A program made the position numbers and the translations under genes. From the NCBI GenBank assembly GCA_963693285.1, contig OY848918.1:13018263-13082262 (forward strand): 64,000 bases of DNA. The letters are read 5' to 3'. The notes under the pieces were generated by a model that saw nothing but the letters and a program-made list of their open reading frames with translations, was not told the origin of the DNA and searched no databases. Positions 1-12,338 of the stretch are shown here, piece by piece (positions within the stretch are counted from its first letter, which is position 1; each line of letters starts with the position of its first letter). The DNA is from Xestospongia muta (Eukaryota; Porifera; Demospongiae; Haplosclerida; Petrosiidae).

Positions 1-802
1 ATATTGTTTACTTAAACAAAAACGAAGTAGTATTGGGCACATCGCCAGTCACACAGAGCCATACTTCGTCACTAAATCCATTATGATTACATGGCTACAC
101 AACTTACTACCAAATGTATCAATGAGTATTGGCATTCAAAAGACTAAGGACATAGATAAACTTTGTGGAAACAAGACGATACATGACTGTTGGTACCAGC
201 TACTTTTTGGCTTTGATAATATGATCAGTAATGTGATAATGGAACGATTTTTTTATTTCTGGCAACAAGATGCCACTAACAAGCTCTCACAACAAGCTGC
301 TAGCTACTCAATGAAATATCATTCTAGTCGTACATTGTCCAACACCATCAAAACAACTGTTGAGAGTAGTTTTAAGGACATTGTCCTCTACCTACTCTCC
401 ATTATTAATGACACAATGGCAATACATGCTATTCTTAAATGTAATGAAGATAACACTAATTGTGTTGTAGATTTGTTCTGTCAAATACTCTCCATTTTGC
501 CAATACCCAAATCAATAGAAGAAATCAGACTAAAACTTCATGAGTTTAATCGACGATGTGATCACAGCAGGAGTGATATTTCATCACCAAAATTCCCATT
601 CTTTATTTATGTTTTCCAATCTATGGAAGCAATTCTAAATAAAGCATTGAAACCTGTTGCAAGTACAGTAATAATTGATGATAACCAACAAAATAACAGG
701 TCTGATGTTTTAAAGCTCAAAGGAGTTACTAATACTATAACAAAAAATGAGACTGATCTAGTTATTAACAAAATGAAGGAAATTTTTAATGAGTCTATAC
801 TT
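1..802 (+). CDS. Copy A exon: end of the large exon after the AAA core
   Basis: This is the tail of a large exon; its partner in copy B is 37799-39104. It is open in frame from base 2 and ends at a GTAAGT donor. The string SHTEPYFVT near its start marks the same point as in copy B. The encoded segment is mostly helical. In vertebrate RNF213 the RING lies in this general part of the protein, yet no C-x2-C or C-x-H pairs occur here. Identity to copy B is high but with many replacements, so the copies are not a very recent duplicate here. Confidence 0.8.
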
Positions 803-3800
803 GTAAGTATATTAAAAGGATTGTTAATAGAAATAATAATAATGTGTAATAATGTAGTCACAATTTTACAGCAATTTTTGTATTATTAAGTTAAAATGTG
901 TTTTAATAGGAGGGAGATGATGACTATGCCCTTGTCTGTGTGGCCATTAAATTTATGAAAGAACATAATATCTGGGATGCCTACTTTCAAGATGCACTGT
1001 CCAAGCAGGTGTTGTTTAGAGAAATAGGATATTTCTCCCTACAATTTATTAACCAGCAGTTAATGAGTATTGAGTCAAGTAAGTAATCCTATGACTTACA
1101 CGTTAGTGGACTAGATAGTCAAGCAGTAGACTTATAATTGAAGACTTTCATGTATAGGTGTTTAAGTTAATCAATTGTTTCTATTTTAACTTAGCTTGTT
1201 AATCATTATTTCAATTAATAGATGATATGATTGGGAAGATGGCTCATCTACATTACCAACTAAGAATGTCCTTGTTTGATTCTAATTTATTATCAATTCT
1301 AAGACTACTTGATGAATGTGCCTCAAGAATTCCAGCCTGTACTGTCCCTGCAGATTTTAAACTTCAAGATGATACCTCTCTTTTCTGTATTGTCATTGAC
1401 ATGATTTACACATCACTGCTTAGCATCTGTGTACCTGAGACAACTTCAAATTCAATTTCAGAAATAAAGAATCTATTATCTTTATATTATCAAATGGTAT
1501 GTATTTGTGAACTGTGTTTGTATTACATGTGATTTTTTTATAGCTACATTTAATCAAGTTACCACTTCAATCACTAGAAATGATTTCATTTTCTCTGAAG
1601 AATAAACTGAGTTTTATAAGCATTGCATTTCATATCTATGAGTTGATGTCTACAGAAGAGAAAGGTGTCTTTCAGACATCATTTGAGGACTTTGTCTATA
1701 AACTTTCTAAAAATCTTAACAATGAACTTCTCTCAGTAAGTAAAAGGGATAAATATTTGAAGTCTTAAGCATTTAAATGTTAATTAGTATTATTTATATA
1801 ATATATAGATATATTATAGATATATAATATTGTTGATATATTAACAAACTACTTTATGTTAGGACACTCATCTCGAAGTCAACATACTTGTGGATAGTGT
1901 TGCAGGCTTTGCTTTCAATGATAGTGACAGCCTACATCTTGTGTTGTCAAAAACATGTCCATTGGAGTTTCATTCCATTTTAGGACACATCATACAACAT
2001 TATGTACAATACTTGCACAATTTTGTATCCCATAAAGAAGCCAGGTGGATCAATCAAATTATTAATCTGTCTCTGTCCAGTCATAAGGGTGTAGTAGTTA
2101 GCTCCTTTGGTCATTTTATTGTCAAGTATCATTTTCAGTGTTTGTTAGTTAACAATATTCAAACTGCTACATCATCTACTGTAGTTAGTGAACTAACTCA
2201 TCCAAATCCACTATCACTTTTTAATGATAGGGTAAGTAATAATAGCCTCTCTTATTATTGTTATTATATGATTTCTTTATTACACAGATTAGAATAGCAT
2301 TAAATGAACTGATTGAATCACTTTTTCAAACTGAGAATGCAATATACAGTCCTACATTTCATCGAAACAATTCTAAAATGAAACAACTATGTCAATATGT
2401 AAGTGATGTCATAATGTTTGTCACTGGTATTTTGTTGTCATTAATTTGTTCAAAATTTTATAGGACTTACTAACAGAACCAATATGTGATGCATATTTTG
2501 AACTCACTCTAACCAAACTTCAAGCTAGAGGACATAACTTGTCAGAGCTAGTCTCTTTTTATAAAATGGTAATCTGTTTTTTTTAATTGAGCTGCTTATG
2601 CTGTATGCTCTGTATAGTAAACCTACAATCTATTAAAACAGAATGACAGTATTGTCTTTATTTTCATAGATTTCTGACTGTCAAGCCAAAATGAAAGTGT
2701 TAGTCATTGAGAAAAAAGCTGTAATTCATGTTGTTATAGCATCTCTTACAAATAAACTCTTGCTTGATGAAGCAGAACTAGTGGAGGTAGACTGTGAAAT
2801 TAGAATAAATAAGATATAATAATAACTGACAATTATTATAATAATAATTATTATTTTATAGTTGGCTGAAATTGATGTCGAATTGAACACAATTTTAAAT
2901 GACACCAATACAGTTAGCAAACTAAATGCCAGCATTAATAGTAATGCAATCATTTTTATTATGAGGTAAAATAAATAAACGTTTGTCTATTTCTTAACAT
3001 TACAATTTAAACCTTCACTGTAAAAATTGATTGGTTGATTTAATTTTACATAGTTATATTGTATATGCAAAATGTAAACATAATACTATTTTCATTACTA
3101 ATGTACAGTGAAATTGATTGTATTGCAGCTACAACACAGTAGTATATTAGCAATGAAAAACAGTGTTATGATTACTTTTTCGACAAAAATAAGTTTGCAA
3201 TTGCAAATTGTATAGCCAATGATAGTTAAATCAACCAATTATTGTTACAGTGTTGTTATACAATGGAACCTCTCTATTTTAAAACTTTTTATATTTATTA
3301 TAATTATTATGACATTTTCTAGTTAAAGACATGCCAATTAAAGACCAATGCACGCTTCAGTTATAGTAGTTTGTCAACATGGAAAATCACAGTAGGAAGC
3401 TATCATACAAAATATATGACAAATATAGCTAGTTATATCAAGAATCTATGTTGTTATGTTTATGAAAGCAGTTGACATTGCAAAACATAGAACTATATAA
3501 ACAAGAGAAGTGGTAGAATTTCAGGCCTTCTCCCATCTTATATATTTCATTTTTTAATTGTGTTATTAACATACTCAAATCTGTTCCACTAGATTACTTC
3601 AAATCTGTAGAAGTGAACAGACTGTACATACCATGATGGTGAACCAGTTCATATCTCTTTTAAATGTTTTTGAATGTCTTCGTCCTGTCAATACAACCAT
3701 CACCCAGGAGGTAAATTCTTATGCTTTTCTATGCATTACATTTATTTTTATTTTTTTAGATGAAAGAATTACCATCTAACATTTCTTCAAACTTTATACT

Positions 3801-6800
3801 GATTTTTTTAAAAAACAAATTTCACACTAGATATAGCATTTTTAATGAAGTTCGTCAATCAATTGTCAAAATTATTAGTACTAGTCCTGAAAAAGGAGTT
3901 GACAAATTAATGACAACTGCTCTCAAATGGTAAATATATTAATTTTAGCTATAAGCAACCAATGTGAGTACACATACATTAGTTATTGTATATAATTATA
4001 GTTTTTTACCCATAGGTTAGTAACAATTTCATTCATACTGCACAGTTTAAATTACTAGTTAAGAGTGTATTATCTGTATATGCATTATCATAGTAAAGAT
4101 ACACTATAACCTCATATTATGAAGTATATCGTTATCTTGTACTGTTTTATCAATTAAGAGTGTATTATAGGCACTAGTTACTGCATATTATGAACTGTAT
4201 CGTTATCTTGTATTGTTTTGTAGTTATGTAAAAAAACATAACAAGAATCCATTGGATATGATGAAGTGGACGTTTAACATGTCTATGTTTATCAGTATCT
4301 ACTATGAAGTCTTTGTCAAGAGAGATATGGTTTGTGAACTACATCAACATTTAGTATTGTAATATGATATGCATATTTTATGAAGTATACTGTACTTTAT
4401 TGCAATACTAGATTAGTTAAAATAACTGGATTACTTTTGTAACTGTATTTTGTTTTGCTACATTTTATATTTAGCAAAGGAGAGCAAGTGTGATTTCTGA
4501 TGTTTTGTTAAAAAAGATATCTCAGTACATCAGTACAAGATATTTAAGATATCTACAATGGCTCACTGCTCCCCATGCATTTAAAGTTCCAGAGGCATCA
4601 ATTGAAAAATTAAGACATTTCTTTGTTAGAGGTAGGGATATGATTATGTACTAAAGTATAACAACTGAAATTGTAGTCTATTATGAAGAAAGTTATAGAG
4701 GAGTAAAATTATTATTACTTTCTTTAGATGAGCTCAATAGAACACATGTTCATTATCTGTTGGAATTGGTTGCTGTTGTGTTAGGTAATCCTGAACACTC
4801 ATCTCATCTCTGGACACATCTTATTATGCCTGATAAGATAAATATGAGCTTTGTTCCTGGATCTTTGGTAAGTATTGTATTGCCACTAGAACTCTAGCAA
4901 TTAAATTTTAAATATAGTAGTGAAATAAGATAACAATAACTAATTAATCAGAAAGGAATAGCTTTGGATATCTATAACTATTTTACACTCATCCTGTTAG
5001 AAATTAGACTAATATTATAAGAAAGCTGTGATATATAATTTTCTGATGATAACAGAGTCAGGTATTGTAAAGTACCTTCTTTTGGCTTGTTATAAGAGAA
5101 ATAGATGTGGAGCTGTATTTGACATCAATGTTCATGTTGTATTCTTTCTGCAGATCTCAAACAGTTTTGTTTGTGATAGTTCTCACCAATATTGGCAGAT
5201 AATGAGTATAAATAATGACCATCTTTACTACACATTACGCCATGGTTTAAATTGGCAGTCTCTTCTACTTAATCAATGGATGAGCTATGGAATGCTTTGT
5301 GCATGCATAGTGATTAATCCAGAAATAATAAAGAAAATGCCTTTTCTTCATAATACCTCCAACATTGATTATTGCCTGTCTAAAGTCACTATGTTGTGGG
5401 ATAAGCTTCAACTTGACTGTAACCTTACAAGAGAAGATAGAGACTCCTTAGTATGTTTATGTATACAAAATTTTTATGAAGTAAGGCTAATAGGATGAAG
5501 TATTATGATTGAATTGTATATTATATCTTTAAGGTTTTATCTAAAAATATACTAGAGGAAAGTTGGTCAAAAATTTCAAAACAAGAGCGTTTATCTGATC
5601 AATCTGAGGAACCAAGTATTTTGATTGATGCATCTGATAGTGTTGAGAAAAAATATGAGCGACAAGACTTTTCTGAGGAACAGAAATCATCTGCTCTTTG
5701 TGAATATGAGAGAATCTTACATACTGGTATATTTTTACCTGCATGGAAATCAATGAAGGTAACATCATTAAGAGATTAATCTGATATGTCCCAATTACAT
5801 TACAATTTTTACCTGCATGGAAATCAATGAAGGTAACATCATTAAGAGATTAATCTGATATGTCCCAATTACATTACAATGATTGAGAAATAATATGAGC
5901 AGGAATCACAACTAATTTAAACCAGAAGAATTAAATTATAGAGTGTTGAACAATAATAGTTTAAGTTTGTTCTAGTAGTAAAATTTCTACTAAAACAGAT
6001 TTAATTTTTGAAATGTTATATAAGCCCAATTACATTTTAGAGTAATAATCTATTATTTCAACTTTAATTAATAATTTCTCTTTACTAATATAGTCAAAAA
6101 AGAAGTTTGAAAACTTGGGAAGTACTCTCAGTAAACATATGAGGTAAGACATTGTTGTAGCACTCTGTTTCTTTATGTGGACGCAATATCATTCTCTATC
6201 TTTTAGGGAATTAAGTAATACAGTTCCTCATTTGAATATACAGAGCAAAACACCTCTGAAATCATTTCTTCTCACTATTCTTTCCTCAACTAATCTTCAC
6301 AACAAAGAGTGTCATCTCTTTGTACTCTATCAATTCATTCTAAGAAGACCAGCATTGAATATTGCAGCTGAAATACTACCAATTTTGATAGAGTTCTATA
6401 ACTGGATCCATACCCATTTAGCTCATAAAGTGACTGTTGAAATTGCCAAGCAAACAGCTACCAAAAGTGTTCTTATATCAGTTCTTAGACAGTTCTTTCC
6501 TCATCAGCATCAAGAGAGACTAGACCAACTACATCATATAATAGGTTAGTTCTAAAATAGCTTTTTTTGTTTTGAGTATTTGTCCACTTCTATTGAATAG
6601 AGCAATGCAGAGTTTTGAGAGATCTTGTTTCTAATTGGACTGTACCTGTCATTGATGACAGTACAATATTCTATGACTTATTGTCCACTAAAGATGGACA
6701 AAATATCCTCTTTATTGTGATCAGTAATATTGTAAGTTAAGGAATAGAGTAATCCCTCATATTCTAGATAATGCCCTTTTGTAGGTTGAAATGTACCATA

Positions 6801-9800
6801 ATTTTCTTATGGATGTTCGTGAGCACTGTCAGGCAAGACAACATATAATAGCGTATTTTAATAGTTCTGATATGAAGATACCTCTCTCTGAGATTACAAA
6901 GCAGACCTGTGCCTTTGGCACTGCCAGAAGGTGATGAAAGAGAGCTACTATGCATACACTTTCTACTAGGTTATGTTTACTGTATTCTAATGTTATGTTT
7001 TTTGATGTGTATTCTTTACTAAGAATATTTTCAATGGATTATTTGACACTTATACTTCAGATATGATAGTTTGGATGATATTAGTGCTATTGTGATGAAG
7101 TACTACTCAATTAATGAAAGTGCTAAGAAGTGGACCAATACAAAACATGATCAAACAATACTGGATGATTGTGTTCCTGAGGTATGAAGATCAATAGAAT
7201 CTATTGTTGAAAAGTTATTTTATATTTGTTTAGACTTTTTATTTAGATGGAATACAAGATGCAATCATTCAAACCTATATAGCACACAAACAATTCATTG
7301 AAAGAGAAAGTTTTTGGAAAGAATTTGCATTTAACAAGTTTTCACCTTGTCATCAAGTTCCTCAGAGTTTGTAAGTAAACTAATTTACTATAGTATAGAG
7401 ATATGCTTTATGTTCATTGGTTTGTTTCTACTCTTCAAGACTTTACACATCTACATATGGATATGATGAGACTGTTGAACAACTTAGAGAATATCCAGAT
7501 CTTATGGTGGGTAGTTCATTATGTACTGTGTTATCTTCCTTCCTTAGTTGAACCATGTTATATTGTTATTTGTTTTATTAGGAGGAAAATATTACTAATC
7601 TTGGATTTGATGAGCTAACATTCACTTTTCATTCATTAAATTATGACAGTCTTGTGTGTGTTTGTGGTGGACTTTGTGTCATCTTGAAATTGTTACTTCA
7701 GGTAAGAATTTAGCATGACATAAGCAACAAGATAAGAAAAAGTGTACAATAATATAGTAGAACCTCAGAATTATTGCATGGTTAGTTGTCCATTATGTTA
7801 AATTCAGACTGGTGTAGTCTAAGCACTATATTCACTCTTAAAGCATACAAGTCCTTGGCTATTGAACTTCACCCAAATGTAAAAGTAGTGTAAAGTTAAT
7901 GCACATTGCCTAATCTTTGAGATACCTATCTTCTAATTAGGACAGTTTTATTAAATTCATAGATGTCTGAAAGAAACAGTTTTAATTGTATTTATATAAT
8001 ACTGTATGTTGTTGCCACATAATACCTGTTATTGTTTTGATAGTTATATTCCTGTGGTTTACTGACTTCATAGTTGTGGCTATAATGTTATATTATTTTC
8101 ATTACTGTAGAGAGTAGTTACACATGGAGTGGAAGCTTTGTCAAGTCTAACTGTAGAAGAATTTCTAAAAAAGTATTACAACAGTGACAAAGGTGACATT
8201 CTTGATGAAGTGGGTATTATGCTCCTTTCACCTACTAATCTAAGAAATGGGTAAGTGTTATAGTTGGTAATCAAGAACATTGTTCTGTCTAATTGTTGTT
8301 TTTGTTCTTTGGTCAGCAATTTTGAATTTTATTGATTCTAGAGACAAAGTTAATGTTAATTTCAATAATGTAATACTATATAAAATGTAAACACTTTATG
8401 GTTTCTAGAAATTTTGAAGGTTTTATTTACTTTTAGGGATGTACAGAGTGTTAAGCAGTCTTACAATTGTTTTGGAACTTGTTGTATCTATATGATATGT
8501 ATGTCTACTTTCTAATTTTAAGAGTAGCAAATGACAATGAACCACATCCTTAACTGCAGATGCATATATAGTAATCAATGAGTTCATTAACGCTACTGTG
8601 AGCACTTCAAGAAAGGATCTGTCTATTAAAGCTAGAAGTTCCTTGTTGCTTGTTTCTCTACGTATTTTCCTAGCATTCTATAACTATAGTCTTCCACAGA
8701 TATTGCTTTATTTATACAATCTTTGTACTTGTAGTCAATGTTTCCCTGTAAGTCAGTGTCTTTCAAAAGAATTATAGGAAGATTTTTTAATAATAATTAA
8801 GACTAAGAAAATGATGTTAGTTATCAATATCTCTCACGTTTATTTATCTTTTTGTTTTCATGTCAATATTACAGATTGGAACCAAGTCAATATAGCTATA
8901 TTTGTAATATGCCAATCAAAGGAATTGTTGCTTTGTCAGATAAATTTCGTGAATGGATAAAGATCGGTTTCTATGACTTCTGCCACCTTTATCATACTAT
9001 GAAGGTTCCACTTGATAATGAAGATATCAAAGAATTGATTAGAATACAAAGTAATTAATTATCAACTTATAATTATTATTATTAGCTGCCACACAGTAGA
9101 AGTACTGATATTTCATTAATACTAATATAATGTGTAATAATCACCATAACTGAATATATTATTAATAAATATACTACTAAACTGTATCTTTGTACTTGAC
9201 ATTCTTTGATAATAAATAACAGTGATGGTCGGCTACCAAATTAGTTCAAATATTGTTCTATTTTTAGAGGATGACAAAGTCCTAAAAAGCTGTATTTATC
9301 TCTTGTTTAATTATGAGCAGATGTTTTCACTTGAAACTAAAGGTGGTGAAAAGGTAATTCATTTATTGTAATTATTATTATTGATACTTATCTTTGATAG
9401 CTTCAATTGAGTAGTTTGACAATCACAAATTTAAAAAATAATAAATTATTTTTTATTAATTCAATACTAAAAGTTGTCATAGTACACACAAATATTCATC
9501 AGTACAGTAGCTACTGCTTCAGTTCTTTATAGATAATGACTTTTTTCCTTGTTATAGATGATCAAGTTGATTAATGAAGAAAGGATTGATTCCAAAGACA
9601 AGTTTACACTTCAAGTTCTTAATGTACCCATTCAATGTTATGTTGACCTTCAAATTGAACTCAGAAAGTTAGTAATGGCATGGATAATGCTAACGTTAGA
9701 TGAAGCCATATCTGCCGTATTTGAATTATTCAAGTAATGATATTGTGTAGTTTATTGAGCAATCTCACTATAAAATGTTTAATACTAATATTAGTAGTTT

Positions 9801-11316
9801 ATGAACTACTTTCAGTCAAACTGTTTTGTTTTCACATTTATTTTTGATGCTTATGTTGTTTACTTAGATTAGCTATTATTTCAAGTTAGTTTTATCACAT
9901 GTTAAATAATGAACAATAAGAAAATTAGCAAGGCTTTAAAAGACTAAATGACTTACAATAAGGCTGAAGTAAAAAGTAATTCGTACAATTTTAAGTATCA
10001 TCAGCATCCAATCTAGTTTCACTTAAATATAGATATGTCTTAATAAATTACTGAACTAAATTTATGTGAAATCTGAGTAGCTTTGATTATCTAGCTTTTG
10101 TACTTGTAAATGAACACTTATAAAGTATACATTCCAATTATATTGAATTTTTGAAATTGACATAGCTGAAAAAACAAGTGTCTCTTATGTCTATGTAGGA
10201 GATTAATAGAACTATCAACACAAGAAGAAGAAAAACAACATAATGAAAGTGCTGCACAGAGAATGGATGATGTTGATATGAGGTATATCATTTCATTATT
10301 ACAACATATTATACCATTATTATGATAATAGTGGACTAACATCTGATAGTGGTGTAACTAGTCCAGATGTGAGTAAGCTAGATGATGTCAATGATGTAGA
10401 AGAAAAAGACAGGAAGCATACTACTTTTATTGTGACTAGCAATGATCCATCACTAGATGATACACAAGGTAATTAAAACTTTAAGAGTGGCTTAATAAAA
10501 TTAGTTAGTCTGTTTTTAATATTACAATTGATTACATGCATATCAAACTGATGGTGTTTCTACATGTTTCCTGAACTAAAAACATTTTTATCCCAGATGA
10601 CAGTTTGGCAGAAGAGGCTTCCAAGCTATCAGATGAAGATGTTGCAGAATTCCTTGAGAGGATTGGATTAAAGAACAGTGCTGATATAGTCAGAGAAAAT
10701 AAGTTTACAGGTGACTTTATCTATCCTGCTATGAATGAAGATGGGTCTTTGGAAGAGTTGGGTATAACAACTCCAATTGAGAAACTCCGATTTCGTGTTC
10801 TTTTCAAAAGAGAGTTATCAGGAACAATTTCAATGACTGCTGATGAATTCCCACCCAAAATAGTAGCAGAAATTTGTCATAGTGTTCAAAAATTGGAGGC
10901 GTATGCTCAGGTAACATTTTATTATTAATATTGTTATGTTAATACATGTACATATTGGCTACACATCTGAAAATATGTCCATAGTATTCTGGAAATATTG
11001 TAAAAAAAGGTGGTAGCTACAGTAGGGATAGGTTTGTATGTGTACACTGAAGGTTAATAGAACTCATGAAATGACAAGAGGTTATATACAACATCAAAAC
11101 ATTAGTACAATTATCATGCTTTGTCAGAATGAAAGCAGATTTGTATTATTTTTGGTTTTCTTTTGGATTTAGCTGTTTGAAGACAAAGAGATTGATGGAG
11201 AGATGCTTTTACAAGCTGATCAAAGTGTTTTTGATGAGCTAGGTATTAATGCTCTTCGCAAGACTGCACTGTTGAATAAATGTAAAGAAAGGGGACTTAA
11301 AAAGTCAAGTCTTTAA
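1..11316 (+). CDS. RNF213-like: Copy A: 3' part of RNF213/mysterin-like giant gene (partial)
   Basis: The 3' third of a giant RNF213-like gene, cut by the left edge of the window. I trace 32 exons: 1-802, 910-1078, 1222-1496, 1544-1735, 1863-2231, 2288-2398, 2464-2568, 2670-2786, 2862-2965, 3593-3710, 3760-3929, 4224-4329, 4475-4631, 4728-4867, 5154-5480, 5534-5758, 6094-6143, 6207-6544, 6601-6731, 6785-6930, 7061-7181, 7234-7370, 7440-7506, 7582-7701, 8111-8250, 8875-9050, 9268-9353, 9558-9667, 10199-10282, 10332-10468, 10597-10910, 11173-11316. All junctions are GT-AG and in phase, giving 1,929 codons to the TAA at 11314-11316 with no internal stop. Every exon has a counterpart in copy B with the same intron phases. 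The product covers the region after the AAA core and the C-terminal SAM tail. No RING is seen. Function (ubiquitin-related or antimicrobial AAA+ machine) is inferred from the family only. Confidence 0.85.
910..5758 (+). CDS. Copy A exons: helical post-AAA region
   Basis: Fifteen small exons (910-1078 through 5534-5758) encode a long helical region that would correspond to the E3-shell part of RNF213. None of the exons has a RING or RZ zinc-binding pattern. Against copy B there are small in-frame differences: exon 910-1078 is one codon shorter, exon 3760-3929 one codon longer and exon 5534-5758 one codon shorter. Coding sequence differs by roughly a tenth in exon 1863-2231 by eye. Introns are mostly 45-300 bp and AT-rich. 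Confidence 0.75.
2966..3592. other. Copy A intron carrying a MITE
   Basis: A 627-bp intron; its copy B partner (41286-41721) is 436 bp. The size difference is mostly the TIR element annotated separately at 3016-3252. The flanks align between the two copies. No coding signal is seen. Confidence 0.6.
3016..3252. mobile_element. MITE (CACTGTAAAAATTG-TIR family), copy 1
   Basis: A 237-bp element with imperfect terminal inverted repeats: it begins CACTGTAAAAATTGATTGG, and the reverse complement of its end begins CACTGTAACAATAATTGG. It is flanked by TT on both sides. The orthologous intron of copy B lacks it and the flanks join. It has no coding capacity. Related copies lie at 20957-21198 and 56170-56411, with a remnant at 58038-58165. 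It is probably a non-autonomous DNA transposon; the superfamily is not certain. Confidence 0.75.
4061..4223 (+). repeat. Short diverged direct repeat in intron 3930-4223
   Basis: The motif AAGAGTGTATTAT occurs at 4061 and about 4156, and a string like TATCGTTATCTTGTA(C/T)TGTTTT occurs twice, about 70 bp apart. The copy B intron has only one unit, so this is a local tandem duplication in copy A or a loss in copy B. It ends at the acceptor of exon 4224-4329. Confidence 0.5.
5732..5879 (+). repeat. 74-bp exact tandem duplication across a splice donor
   Basis: Bases 5732-5805 are repeated at 5806-5879 with no visible change. The unit contains the last 27 bases of exon 5534-5758, its GTAACA donor and 47 bases of intron, so a second identical donor lies after 5832. 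Use of the second donor would add 74 nt, shift the frame and meet a TAA in the added intron sequence. Copy B (43452-43679 and its intron) has a single unit. The lack of divergence implies a recent event. Confidence 0.85.
6094..9667 (+). CDS. Copy A exons: conserved C-terminal domain
   Basis: Twelve exons from 6094-6143 to 9558-9667. The segment in 6207-6544 has a WIHTHLAHKVT-type helix that resembles my recollection of the RNF213 C-terminal domain. Exons 7234-7370 and 7440-7506 and their intron are almost identical to copy B (one to two changes per exon), unlike exons further 5'. The 204-bp intron 9354-9557 is the empty-site version of a 1,978-bp intron in copy B that carries two mobile elements. 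Confidence 0.75.
8251..8874. other. Copy A intron with a dispersed intronic repeat
   Basis: A 624-bp intron. From about 8674 to 8796 it holds a repeat (TAGTCTTCCACAGAT ... GTCAATGTTTCCCTGTAAG) that is recognisable in the copy B partner intron (about 46961-47075). More diverged versions sit in a different intron, at about 19060-19175 and about 57530-57612. No open frame supports an extra exon; the flanking exons join in phase without it. Confidence 0.45.
9668..10198. other. Copy A intron, no feature seen
   Basis: A 531-bp AT-rich intron between exons 9558-9667 and 10199-10282. It aligns throughout with the copy B intron 49752-50260. I see no repeat or coding signal. Confidence 0.5.
10199..11316 (+). 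CDS. Copy A exons: acidic linker plus two SAM-like domains
   Basis: Exons 10199-10282 and 10332-10468 encode a charged, low-complexity linker (STQEEEKQHNES; DDVNDVEEKD). Exon 10597-10910 encodes a SAM-like domain (LSDEDVAEFLERIGL ... SLEELGITTPIEKLRFRVLFK). The end of that exon plus 11173-11316 encode a second SAM-like unit (LEAYAQ|LFEDKEIDGEMLLQ ... VFDELGI), with the intron inside it. The eIDGemLL and eLGI strings are the classic SAM signature. SAM domains commonly mediate homo- or hetero-oligomerisation. I know no SAM tail on vertebrate RNF213. Translation ends at TAA 11314-11316. Confidence 0.8.
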
Positions 11317-11880
11317 TATGTTAATTACAGTAATTACATTTTTGTGTGGCTACTAATTAAGCATGCTTGATCATAATGCTGAGTTTACATATTTTTTGAT
11401 TTAATATTTTATGTAGTCATAAGATGTTTTGATAATAATTATTACTTTGTTTAGTTCATTATATTCATTAGAAGTTTTGTATGGGAAAGGTATCTATAGT
11501 GACGACAAATTAATCAGACTGTTAGTGATCAGGTATTCATGGATAGCAAGATTTTGCAGCACCTCAAACCTGTACTGATAATGCTGTGATAGTATGTTAT
11601 TGTCAATCATACTCGAGTTGGTTGATGTGCACATGGTGATTCTGCTTACTGTCAAAGTAGACAACTTTAAAGACACAATGAAAATTCTCTGAGTACCATA
11701 TTAGCGTTAAGTTTAGCTCATAATGTATAGGCTCAAAATTGTGTGTGAGCTACGTAATCGTTAGTAAAATGACTGGAGGAAATTCCAAGGATTGTAATAT
11801 TAGTTGTATAATAATTATAACAATAATAATATCAACAGAAATGAAAGAAACTATTAAAGTAATACATAGTTAAATTTTTA
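11317..11880. other. 3' flank of copy A
   Basis: Sequence after the stop of copy A, presumably 3' UTR and intergenic DNA. It is AT-rich with no clear AATAAA close to the stop. It is a diverged match to the 3' flank of copy B (51528-51954). No gene is seen. Confidence 0.4.
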
Positions 11881-12266
11881 AAAATTATTAGAAATTGTGG
11901 CTACAAAATATTATTCAAAATCATGTACTTGAAGATAAAGCAAAGTTATGTTTCCAAGCACTATTAGTCAGAGAGATATTCAATATGACTTTACGTTATG
12001 ATTAGCTTCAATTCGGAAGTGGTTTAAGCAACCAACCAAATATAACAGAGATGAATTTAGTGTCTGTTATCATGTTGTGTTTCTTGCCCTTGCTTTATTT
12101 TATTATTTCAGACTAAATGACTAGTCTCAAGAACAGTTTATAAAAGAAATCAGCAAACTTTACCTAGTAGATAGCAAAACGTTCCAGTAAGAGTGTCAGT
12201 GATGAATTTGACTGGATATCTGAACATATATATACATTTTCCTGTCAGTAATGCCCTACCAGATCA
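11881..12266 (+). pseudogene. RNF213-like fragment (AAA-core exon), spacer 1 only
   Basis: This stretch matches part of the big AAA exon of copy B (about 33630-34010), including sequences for RDEFSV and ALALFYYFRLND, but it is broken by stops and frameshifts. It starts and ends inside the exon, so it is a truncated duplicate. Spacer 2 lacks it: the two spacers become alignable only from about 12721 and 51955. Confidence 0.75.
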
Positions 12267-12338
12267 TACCTATGGGGTATGATCTGTGTCAAAATTAAGA
12301 TTATTATATTATTATACATACCCCTTAGTTTAAGTAGA

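Noticed and set aside
12264..12288. Palindrome AGATCATACC...GGGTATGATCT
   Set aside because: The arms are 10-11 bp only, in relic DNA, with no flanking duplications or regulatory context.
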